A DNA stretch of 39,330 bases from Candidatus Woesebacteria bacterium RIFCSPLOWO2_01_FULL_39_61 (GTDB lineage: Bacteria; Patescibacteriota; Microgenomatia; UBA8517): NCBI GenBank assembly GCA_001793155.1, contig MGHI01000004.1:1-39330 (forward strand). Direction: 5' to 3'. The position numbers were made by a program, and so were the translations under genes. Below are positions 26,287-36,210 of the stretch, piece after piece (the first letter of the stretch is position 1; each line of letters opens with the position of its first letter). Under the pieces are notes generated by a model, which had not been told where the DNA came from, did no database searches, and worked only from the letters and a program-made list of their open reading frames with translations.

Positions 26287-26339
26287 AGTGGGGCTTTTAA
26301 GCGCACTTATTAAGTAAGCAGTGCTCAAATAGCCCCACT
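26287..26339 (-). terminator. Stable hairpin between two pilin genes (possible terminator/mRNA 3' stabiliser)
   Basis: AGTGGGGCT/AGCCCCACT outer stem, GCACT/AGTGC inner stem, U-rich 3' flank on minus strand. Confidence 0.6.
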
Positions 26340-26363
26340 AAGATCCAACTTTATCAATCATAG

Positions 26364-26894
26364 TTAGTTGATGAAGTTTTGACCTCCTGCGGCATAGGTT
26401 GGCTCTGTTCCTTCGCAAACTATACCCCCTCGACCCGAAACAGTATCAAAGACAACAAATGCGTTCTCAGCTGCTGCACACCTCGAGTCGTTAGATCCCG
26501 ACTCCAATCTTGCAAATACTATACCATTATTTGGAGGCGTACCACCATCGCTGTCATAACACCAATCTCCTTCAACTCCTTGCGTATTACAGGCACTAGT
26601 ACCGGTTATGTTGTAAGCTAAATTGCCTGGAACAACGGCTATTTCTCCGGCAGTAACCAAATCTGTAACCCAAGTGTTACTTTCAGTAACGTAGTCTCCC
26701 TCGTGTGATGCACCAAATGCCTGAAGTGCGTGCCCGAGTTGGGTAACTGACGAAGTTCGACCCGCGTCTCTGGTTCTGGCTAACTGTTCCTGAGGATTAA
26801 TCGCAACCAAAATAACTACGGCCAGAACTCCCAATATCGCAATAACGATCAAAAGTTCAATAAGTGTAAAACCTTTTTTCAAATAGGCAGTCAT
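26364..26894 (-). CDS. Type IV pilin (candidate major pilin)
   Basis: KKGFTLIELLIVIAILGVLAVVILVAINPQEQLARTRDAGRTSSVTQLGHALQAF; short leader, G-rich SD, directly after pilC. Confidence 0.85.
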   Translation of the reverse strand: MTAYLKKGFTLIELLIVIAILGVLAVVILVAINPQEQLARTRDAGRTSSVTQLGHALQAFGASHEGDYVTESNTWVTDLVTAGEIAVVPGNLAYNITGTSACNTQGVEGDWCYDSDGGTPPNNGIVFARLESGSNDSRCAAAENAFVVFDTVSGRGGIVCEGTEPTYAAGGQNFIN

Positions 26895-26923
26895 TTAATT
26901 AATAGTCACCCCCCCTCTTAGCA

Positions 26924-27032
26924 AATAAAAAATTCAAAATTAAAAATGCAAAATGATAAATCAAAATCTAATAATTTTTAACTTTAAATTGTAATTTTGA
27001 AATTTGATATTTTAATTTTAAATTTCTCAATA
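26924..27032. repeat. Palindromic AT-rich ~7-nt-period repeat array between pilC and a pilin gene
   Basis: AAATTCAAAATTAAAAATGCAAAATG... / ...TTTTGAAATTTGATATTTTAATTTTAAATTT. Confidence 0.65.
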
Positions 27033-27080
27033 TATCCAGTATTCACTAATTACCGCTCTGATGTCAAGTATATTGTTACT

Positions 27081-28286
27081 TTAGAGTTGTGTGGTCAAAT
27101 TATATATAGGCAGAATAATTGAAATTACCAAAAAAGCAACTCCAACACCCAAAAGAATCAACACCAAAGGTTCAACAGCAGCAGTTAGGGCTTTGACTTT
27201 TTGATCGCTTTCCACTTCAAAAACGTGACTTATTTTGGAGAGTACCTCGTCCATTTTCCCGGTTTCTTCTCCCACAGCAACCATTTGCGATAAAATAAAA
27301 GGGAATGCATCGGGGTGTCTCGAAAACGCGAAGGCTAATGGGAAACCTTTCTCGACCATTTTGGTAATTTCTTCAAGCGCTTCTGAAATCACAACATTTC
27401 CGACAACCTGAGAGGATATATTCAAGGCTTCAAGTATCGATACGCCCGAACCAATCATTAGGGATAGTGTTCGGGTTAGCTCGGTCAAAATAATCTGTTT
27501 TTGGAGATCTCCTACTATTGGGATTTTAAACAGAAATTCATCGGTTTTCTTCTTGCCTTCTTTAGAATTTCTGTATATACCGAAAGCATAAACACCGGCC
27601 CCCATGCCGATCAAAACCAACGGCCAGAACCGAAGCATAAAGTTTGATAGGCCTATTATTATTTTGGTCGATACCGGCAAATCCGCATCAAATTGTTCAT
27701 ATAGAGTAGTCAAACGGGGGATAACAAATATAAGCATAATTAAAGCAACCGCAATCATCCCAAGAATAATAATAACAGGATAAATTAATGCTCCTTTGAC
27801 TCTACCCTTAAACTCTTCCTGCTTCTCCAAGTCTTCGGCGAGCTTGACCAACACCTCGTCCAAAACTCCTCCTATTTCCCCTGATTTAATCAAAGCAATG
27901 TAGGTTTTTGAAAACGCATTTTTATGTTTTGACATAGAAGCAGACAGTGGTTCACCCTCTTCAACGTCAGCCAAAATTTGGGCAACTATAGTTTGCATTG
28001 ATCCTTTTGTTTGTGACCGGAGAATAAGTAGTGCTTCGGTTATCGGCAAACCGGCATTAATCATTGTCGCAAGTTGCCTGGTAAAACTTGATATATCACC
28101 ACCGGTAATTCTGTCTCTGAATTTCCTAACAAAATTGACGGAGAAATCACTTTTTGAAGAAATTGTTATTACTATTAAACCTTTCTGACGGATTAACTTA
28201 GCGGCTTGTTCCGGGTTTTGGGCTTCAACTTCGCCGATAACCAGATTGCCATTATTATCTTTGGCTTTATATCTATAGTGTTTCAT
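27081..28286 (-). CDS. pilC: Type IV pilus inner-membrane platform protein PilC
   Basis: FTRQLATMINAGLPITEALLIL, GALIYPVIIILGMIAVALIMLIFVIPRL, second repeat LTRTLSLMIGSGVSILEALNI. Confidence 0.93.
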   Translation of the reverse strand: MKHYRYKAKDNNGNLVIGEVEAQNPEQAAKLIRQKGLIVITISSKSDFSVNFVRKFRDRITGGDISSFTRQLATMINAGLPITEALLILRSQTKGSMQTIVAQILADVEEGEPLSASMSKHKNAFSKTYIALIKSGEIGGVLDEVLVKLAEDLEKQEEFKGRVKGALIYPVIIILGMIAVALIMLIFVIPRLTTLYEQFDADLPVSTKIIIGLSNFMLRFWPLVLIGMGAGVYAFGIYRNSKEGKKKTDEFLFKIPIVGDLQKQIILTELTRTLSLMIGSGVSILEALNISSQVVGNVVISEALEEITKMVEKGFPLAFAFSRHPDAFPFILSQMVAVGEETGKMDEVLSKISHVFEVESDQKVKALTAAVEPLVLILLGVGVAFLVISIILPIYNLTTQL

Positions 28287-28289
28287 AGG

Positions 28290-28375
28290 ACAGGTGAAAG
28301 GTGAATGGTAAAAGGTAAAAAACTGACATAAAGTCCTTGCCTTTTACCTCTTGCCTTTTACCTCTTGCCTTACTT
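28290..28375. repeat. Palindromic heptad array (AAAAGGT / CTTTTACCTCTTGC)
   Basis: GACAGGT GAAAGGT GAATGGT AAAAGGT ... CTTGCCT TTTACCT CTTGCCT TTTACCT CTTGCCT. Confidence 0.75.
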
Positions 28376-29461
28376 TGAGGATCTTACCAACCTACTTAGC
28401 TCTTCAGGTCTTAGAGAAAATGTTTGCGCGGTTTTTAAGTCAATTTTCCCGATTTTCACCAGATTGGCAAGCGACATTTCGAGTGTGTTCATACCGACCT
28501 CCGTCGAGGTTTGAATAATATTGTCTATCTGATGAGTTTTTCCTTCCCGTACGGATGTTTTAATTGCCGAGGTTCCGAGCATAATTTCATAAGCTACAAC
28601 TCGTTTACCAGTTACGGAGGGGATGAGTCTCATCGAAAAAACCGCTTCGATTACATTGGAAAGTTGTAATCGTACCTGTTCTTGCTGTTCATCGGGAAAT
28701 ACATCAACAATTCTGTCGATTGTCTGAGAGGCGCTGTTTGTGTGTAAAGTTGCGAAGACAAGATGTCCGGTTTCCGCAACCGTTAAGGCTGATGCAATTG
28801 TTTCATAATCTCTCATTTCCCCAACGAGAACAACGTCAGGATCCTCTCTGAGTACGCTACGCAGTGCTATCTGCCAGGAGTGCGTATCGAATCCCATCTC
28901 CCTTTGAGATATTATTGAGCTTATCGGTTTAAATATAAATTCGATCGGATCTTCGATAGTTACGATATGTTCACTTCTGGCTTCGTTAATTTCATTCAGC
29001 ATCGAGGCAAGGGTTGTTGATTTTCCGTGACCGGTAGGGCCGGTAACCAATACAAACCCCTGTTTAAGACCTGTAAATGTGTGTATCAGTTTAGGAAGAC
29101 CGAGATCGTCGATTTTGGGTATTTTCAAAGGAATTCTTCTAAAGGCAAGGGCAAGAGTACCTTTTTGTGTATAAGCATTGACTCTGAAACGGGCATTTTG
29201 GTTAAAAGGGAGAGAAAAATCAACTTCTTTGTTAACAGTGAGACGTTCAATCTGCTCACTCGACATTATTTCTTTGGTAAACCTTTCGACAATCTCGGGA
29301 GTAAGAAGTTCTTCGTCCGGAATAGGGGACAGCTGACCCTCAATCCTCAAATAAGGAGCTATTCCCGATAAAATGTGCAGGTCTGATGCTTCTCTGTCTA
29401 CGGTAAGCTGTAATAACTCTTTGATATCCACCTTAAAAAATTGAAAATTGAAAATTGACAA
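28370..29461 (-). CDS. pilT: Type IV pilus twitching ATPase PilT (alternative GTG start at 29431)
   Basis: DREASDLHIL, GPTGHGKSTTLASMLNEIN, ALRSVLREDPDVVLVGEMRDYETIASALTVAETGHLVFATLHTNSASQTIDRIVDVFP. Confidence 0.94.
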   Translation of the reverse strand: MSIFNFQFFKVDIKELLQLTVDREASDLHILSGIAPYLRIEGQLSPIPDEELLTPEIVERFTKEIMSSEQIERLTVNKEVDFSLPFNQNARFRVNAYTQKGTLALAFRRIPLKIPKIDDLGLPKLIHTFTGLKQGFVLVTGPTGHGKSTTLASMLNEINEARSEHIVTIEDPIEFIFKPISSIISQREMGFDTHSWQIALRSVLREDPDVVLVGEMRDYETIASALTVAETGHLVFATLHTNSASQTIDRIVDVFPDEQQEQVRLQLSNVIEAVFSMRLIPSVTGKRVVAYEIMLGTSAIKTSVREGKTHQIDNIIQTSTEVGMNTLEMSLANLVKIGKIDLKTAQTFSLRPEELSRLVRSSK

Positions 29462-29500
29462 TTTGCATAATCAAATTGGTTATTTTAATTGAAAATTTCA
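29434..29500. repeat. Heptad (AAAATTG)n with inverted copy, overlapping the pilT 5' end
   Basis: AAAAAATTGAAAATTGAAAATTGACAATTTG-CATAAT-CAAATTGG...AATTGAAAATTTC. Confidence 0.65.
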
Positions 29501-29503
29501 TAA

Positions 29504-31246
29504 TTATTCCTGTGCAACTCTTAATACTTCCTCAATTGTCGTTATTCCTTCGACAACTTTTAAATATCCGTCTTGTTTCATTGTAATCATTCCTTCTTCG
29601 CGGGCCGCTTTATCTATTGCACCACTCGCATTCCGCTCTAATATAAGCCTACCTATTTTTTCGCTAACTGGCAATACTTCAAAAACTCCGACACGACCGT
29701 AATAGCCGCTGTTACCGCATTCCGGATCGCCTTTACCCTTATAAAATTTAATTGGTTGGGCCGGTCTCCATAATTGACCCAAGATGTTTGTTACCTCCTC
29801 TATAACTTTCGGTTCGGGAGAATATTCAATTTTACATGAATCGTGAATTTTACGTACAACCCTCTGGGCAACTATACAGTTTATTGTGGAAGCCAGTAAG
29901 AAAGGCTCCGCGTGCATATCCAAAAGTCTCGGAAGAGCCCCGGCTGCGTCATTTGTATGAAGTGTGGAAAAAACAAGATGCCCCGTTAATGAAGCCTGAA
30001 TAGCTAAATCCGCTGTTTCCTGATCACGGATTTCACCAACCAAAATAATATTAGGGTCCTGCCTCAAAAAGGATCTAAGCCCTGACGCAAAAGTAAGACC
30101 CGCGGCGGGATTAATTTGAACCTGATTCACCCCGGGTATTTTATATTCTATTGGGTCTTCCAACGTCAAAATATTAACTTTTGAGGTGTTAAGAGCAGAG
30201 ATCAATGAATAAAGAGTGGTAGTTTTTCCCGACCCCGTAGGCCCAGTGATTAAAATAATTCCGTGAGGCCGCAGAATATTCTCCTGCAGGATTTTAAGCG
30301 CGCGGCCACGAAGTCCAAGTTCACTTAAGCTCGGTATTCCGCCTGTTTTTTTCAAAAGCCTCATAACAATTTTCTCACCCCAAGCAGTAGGCAATGTTGA
30401 TATACGAAGGTCAACTTCGTCGCTTTCCGCTCTGAAATTAAAACGTCCGTCCTGGGGAACTCTTTTCTCATCAATCTTCATACCGGATAGAATTTTTATC
30501 CTTGATACGAGCGCTTCATGGAGTTCTTTAGGAATTGTTAATTTTTCCTGAAGTATTCCGTCGATACGGTAACGAACGCGGGTTGACGTTTCCTGGGGTT
30601 CAACGTGAACGTCAGACGCTCGGGCTTTCATAGCAAAACCTAAAATGTGTGATACTATCTCGGCTACTTTTTCTTCGCGGATAACGCCGGTTTTGGATAC
30701 ATCGAGCATCATTACCTTATCGCCGGTATCCATTTCGTGGAGTGCTTCAGACACTTCTTTCGCCAGGCTCGTTGTATACCCGGTGGAAATCAAAGTTTCT
30801 ATTTTTGAAGGCTCCGCTGCTTGGGGTTTTACAAGCATCCCCGTCTTTTGCTCGATAAACTCAATAGCAGTCAAATCCAAAGGGTTGGTCATCGCAATAA
30901 CTACTTGCTTGGCAACAGGATCAACCGATACTGGAAAGGCTTTAAACCGCATGGCTACTTCCTGAGGAAGTAAAGAAAGAGCTTCCGGGGAAACGGGAAC
31001 GGAAGCTAAGTCAATGAAGGGGACGTCATAAAGTTCCGCTTTAGCCTTGGTCAAAGAGGTTTCATCAACCAATTTTTGCGACATTAAGATGTCTTCCTGG
31101 GATTTTCCGGTCTGGATTTCAGCTAACTTAACTTGTTTGGCTTTTTGTGCATCCAGTGCTCCGTAGGATACCAATATGTCCGCGAGAGTTCTCGATGAGT
31201 CACCGTTAGCTTGCGTCTGGTCTGTTTTTGCATTCTGGGCAGGCAT
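29504..31246 (-). CDS. pilB: Type IV pilus extension ATPase PilB
   Basis: GPTGSGKTTTLYSLISALN, LRSFLRQDPNIILVGEIRDQETADLAIQASLTGHLVFSTLHTNDA, RASDVHVEPQ. Confidence 0.94.
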   Translation of the reverse strand: MPAQNAKTDQTQANGDSSRTLADILVSYGALDAQKAKQVKLAEIQTGKSQEDILMSQKLVDETSLTKAKAELYDVPFIDLASVPVSPEALSLLPQEVAMRFKAFPVSVDPVAKQVVIAMTNPLDLTAIEFIEQKTGMLVKPQAAEPSKIETLISTGYTTSLAKEVSEALHEMDTGDKVMMLDVSKTGVIREEKVAEIVSHILGFAMKARASDVHVEPQETSTRVRYRIDGILQEKLTIPKELHEALVSRIKILSGMKIDEKRVPQDGRFNFRAESDEVDLRISTLPTAWGEKIVMRLLKKTGGIPSLSELGLRGRALKILQENILRPHGIILITGPTGSGKTTTLYSLISALNTSKVNILTLEDPIEYKIPGVNQVQINPAAGLTFASGLRSFLRQDPNIILVGEIRDQETADLAIQASLTGHLVFSTLHTNDAAGALPRLLDMHAEPFLLASTINCIVAQRVVRKIHDSCKIEYSPEPKVIEEVTNILGQLWRPAQPIKFYKGKGDPECGNSGYYGRVGVFEVLPVSEKIGRLILERNASGAIDKAAREEGMITMKQDGYLKVVEGITTIEEVLRVAQE

Positions 31247-31251
31247 TGTAT

Positions 31252-31333
31252 TAATTAAAAGTTTAAAGTGAAAAGCTAAAAATTACAAAGAAATTAGTTT
31301 TTAGCTTTTCGGTATTAGTTTTAAACTTTATTC
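31252..31333. repeat. Palindromic AT-rich ~7-nt-period repeat upstream of pilB
   Basis: AAAAGTTTAAAGTGAAAAGCTAAAAATTAC / AAATTAGTTTTTAGCTTTTCGGTATTAGTTTTAAACTTTA. Confidence 0.65.
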
Positions 31334-31373
31334 TATTATGCCCCAGCAGGGGTGTTTCTTTCAAGATAGGGGG

Positions 31374-33107
31374 CTAAGTGGTATTTGTTTGAAGATCCCA
31401 AAATCGTCGATATAGACTTTGTTTATCTAAAAGATCTAAATGCGACCCCGCCTCGATTATTTTACCTCTTTCCATAACTATTATCTTATCGGCACGCATT
31501 GCAGTTGATAATCTGTGGGCAATAATAATAGTAGTCTTAGTGGCTGCAACCTTCCACAACGCTTCCTGAATCAGCCTCTCATTTTCCGAATCTAGCTGGC
31601 TGGTAGCTTCGTCGAAAATTATTATATCGGGATCGGATAAAACCATACGGGCTATAGCAAGTCGCTGTTTTTGTCCGCCAGATAATTTAATACCTCTCTC
31701 GCCAACATGAGTTTCATATTTTTTGGGCAAAGATTCTATAAAATTATGAAGGTTTGCAATTTTAGCCGCTGCTTCGATTGCTTTCTGGCTTGCTCTCTCG
31801 TTGCCGTAAGAAATGTTATAACCAATAGTATTGTTAAAAAGTACCGGCTCCTGGGGGACAACTCCCATAAAACTCCTGAGGTGCGACTTTGTAAACTTAG
31901 TTATGTCAACCCCGTCGATAGTAATTGCACCCTGATTGCAATCATAAAACCTCATGAGAAGTTTAATAAGTGTGGTCTTGCCCGACCCCGATCTTCCTAC
32001 GAGCGCCACTGACTGCCCACGGCGTATTTTAAGATTGATCCCCCTGACAGCGTTTTGTCTACTTTCCTCGTAGGAAAATGTTACCTTTTTAAATTCTATG
32101 TCCCCGTTTACTTGTTTTAAGAATATGGGGTTAGGGGTATCCTTAATTTCTACTTCATGATCCAGAATGCTGAAATATTTTTCCAAGTCGGTGAAGCTTT
32201 TTGCTACATCCCTGAAACTCCAAACCAATTCAAATAGTCTCGGATAAAAACTATTAACAAATCCCAGTATCAAAACAAAGTCTCCTGGTGTCAAATTCCT
32301 TTGATTAAACCGACTTAAACCCCAAAAAAGTACTAAAAAAATGCTTAAATTGACTAATGAGCCAATGCTAATATCGATGAGTCTAAAAGTGTTGACGAAT
32401 TTCCACCCGTAGGCAAGCCAGTCAACAAATCCATTCTTTAATCTTCTTAACTCCCAGTCCTCTTTAGAAAATAATTTAACCGTCTCAAAGTTCACCAGAT
32501 TATCAACAATTATTGCCGAAATTTTATCCTCCTCTTCATTGTGTCTTTTCCTCGCTTCCATATTAATTTTTACCAGATAATAGGTAATTAATGTTCCTGC
32601 CAAAAATGAGATAACCGAAAATAGTGCAATCTTGATATCAATCCCGCCTAAAAAGTAAATCATAACAATAAACCCGACCAATACTTCACTGAACCTGTGA
32701 TGAATTGCGTGAAACAACTCCCACATCGCACCATCACCTCTTTTTATAGCTGAGATTAAGGATCCTGTACTCTTATTAGAGTGAAAGATAAAATCCAAAT
32801 CCTGGATATGTTTGAAAACCGTAACCCTGGCGTTAATTCCGGCGTCAAAAGAAAGAATATCACCTAGGTAAAAGGATAAAGAACGTGTGAGCAATGCAAA
32901 AAATCTCAAAGCGATAAATAAAATCAATATCCTTAAAAGACTCGAGTAGTCTAAGTTCCCTAGACCGTCAACAAACAATTTATAAAAATAGGGGAGTACC
33001 GAAAAACTAACTCTGGAAACCAAGGTGAATACCAGAAAAATTATAAAATTAGACTTTTTTCTGGTTACAAAAAAGTAGAATGTTTTTAAAATTTTTATAA
33101 TATTCAT
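31374..33107 (-). CDS. ABC transporter, fused permease/ATPase (MsbA/multidrug-exporter type)
   Basis: Six TM-like segments; Walker A GRSGSGKTT, LSGGQKQR signature, Walker B IIIFDEATS. Confidence 0.93.
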   Translation of the reverse strand: MNIIKILKTFYFFVTRKKSNFIIFLVFTLVSRVSFSVLPYFYKLFVDGLGNLDYSSLLRILILFIALRFFALLTRSLSFYLGDILSFDAGINARVTVFKHIQDLDFIFHSNKSTGSLISAIKRGDGAMWELFHAIHHRFSEVLVGFIVMIYFLGGIDIKIALFSVISFLAGTLITYYLVKINMEARKRHNEEEDKISAIIVDNLVNFETVKLFSKEDWELRRLKNGFVDWLAYGWKFVNTFRLIDISIGSLVNLSIFLVLFWGLSRFNQRNLTPGDFVLILGFVNSFYPRLFELVWSFRDVAKSFTDLEKYFSILDHEVEIKDTPNPIFLKQVNGDIEFKKVTFSYEESRQNAVRGINLKIRRGQSVALVGRSGSGKTTLIKLLMRFYDCNQGAITIDGVDITKFTKSHLRSFMGVVPQEPVLFNNTIGYNISYGNERASQKAIEAAAKIANLHNFIESLPKKYETHVGERGIKLSGGQKQRLAIARMVLSDPDIIIFDEATSQLDSENERLIQEALWKVAATKTTIIIAHRLSTAMRADKIIVMERGKIIEAGSHLDLLDKQSLYRRFWDLQTNTT

Positions 33108-33114
33108 AACAGTT

Positions 33115-33410
33115 TCTAAAGTACCTGATATAACATTCTCTTACATGCCAAGCATGCAGGCTTCGGCCGGAAAAGTGAAACCCTGCGCTTTAAGAGCGGG
33201 GTGAATATTATTGCGACAAAGAAAATTTCCCTTCACAGGGTCTTTAAAACAGGAATACTTCGATTATATCAGATCTCGAAATCTGCTATGACATTCTCCC
33301 CGCCTTAAAAGGCGGGGTTTCTCTCTAAAGAGAATGACATATCAAAGTTCGATTCATCTCTGGGCTAAAAGCCCAGAGTTTTCTCGAAATCTGCTATAAT
33401 TTTTTCCTGA
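33115..33410. repeat. Hairpin-dense noncoding region with a 16-bp direct repeat (IS200/IS605- or REP-like remnant candidate)
   Basis: Hairpins at 33180-33202, 33298-33317, 33358-33378; TCTCGAAATCTGCTAT at 33274-33289 and 33382-33397. Confidence 0.55.
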
Positions 33411-33411
33411 A

Positions 33412-34023
33412 ATGCATGCATATCTAATAGTCGATAAGAATCAAGAAAGAGTTAGAAATAAAGCAAAGGAATTATCCGAGTCCGGCAAATCCCAGTTTTT
33501 GAATTTCTCCTTGGAAAAAATAGAAAACGTCAGGGAGCTTATTAAGTTTTCGGCTCTTTCCGTGAGTAAAAAAACAACCATATTTATTGACAATATTGAT
33601 AAGGCGTCTACGGAAGCTTTGAATGCTTTTCTCAAACTTCTTGAGGAACCGCAGGAAAATTTAGAATTCATACTCGGGTCATCTTCTTCCCTTAATATCC
33701 CACAGACAATAGTTTCCCGGTGCCTTGTAATTCATCAGGAAGTTAGCGGGTACGGATATGAGCATAGCGATTTCGCAGATAATTTTTTTTCCATGAGTCC
33801 CTCGGACAGATTCGGAGCGTTATCAAAAATAAGAACCAAAGACGAAGCCTCAGATTTTTTGAAAAAACTTATTTTAGGGTTACACGCACGCCTTCATGAG
33901 GATAAGGATTTTGAAAAAATCAAACTCGTTAATCTCCTCAAACTGACACAAAAAACACTTATATCGATAAATTTAAACGGAAATGTTACTGCACAGTTAA
34001 CCAATCTGGGGGTACAAATCTGA
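33412..34023 (+). CDS. DNA polymerase III delta'-like clamp-loader protein (reduced)
   Basis: IFIDNIDKASTEALNAFLKLLEEPQENLEFILGSSSSLNIPQTIVSRC. Confidence 0.8.
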   Translation: MHAYLIVDKNQERVRNKAKELSESGKSQFLNFSLEKIENVRELIKFSALSVSKKTTIFIDNIDKASTEALNAFLKLLEEPQENLEFILGSSSSLNIPQTIVSRCLVIHQEVSGYGYEHSDFADNFFSMSPSDRFGALSKIRTKDEASDFLKKLILGLHARLHEDKDFEKIKLVNLLKLTQKTLISINLNGNVTAQLTNLGVQI

Positions 34024-34090
34024 AGCTTGCGGTATTCCAGAAAGACTGTTTTTAAGGTATAATTAGAGGCAATTCCCTGTAGGGAAGTAA

Positions 34091-36073
<1,983 letters not shown>

Positions 36074-36087
36074 ATTGGAGTTACGTA

Positions 36088-36117
36088 TTGAAATAATAGT
36101 ATTTATTAAATTATAAT
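36088..36117 (+). promoter_or_regulatory. Strong sigma70-type promoter candidate TTGAAA-18-TATAAT
   Basis: TTGAAA 36088-36093, TATAAT 36112-36117. Confidence 0.6.
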
Positions 36118-36124
36118 TGTAGCT

Positions 36125-36147
36125 GGACTCAGACAAGAGTCCTTTTT
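36125..36147 (+). terminator. Intrinsic terminator GGACTC-AGACAA-GAGTCC-TTTTT
   Basis: 6-bp stem plus T5, about 8 nt after the candidate -10. Confidence 0.7.
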
Positions 36148-36175
36148 GTATAGAAATTTGTTTTATTTTCATTGC

Positions 36176-36202
36176 CAAACTTTCTTTATTAAAGAAAGTT
36201 TG
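36176..36202 (+). repeat. Perfect 12-bp hairpin CAAACTTTCTTT-ATT-AAAGAAAGTTTG, 8 nt before hppA ATG
   Basis: Read directly. Confidence 0.85.
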
Positions 36203-36210
36203 AATTAGTT

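Noticed and set aside
26924-31333. Possible CRISPR array from repeated units
   Set aside because: Units are 7 nt, contiguous and degenerate with no spacers; no cas genes in the window.
34073-34086. TTCCCT-GT-AGGGAA hairpin in the gyrB leader as an attenuator
   Set aside because: Short loop and the T-run is ~10 nt away from the stem; not convincing as a terminator.
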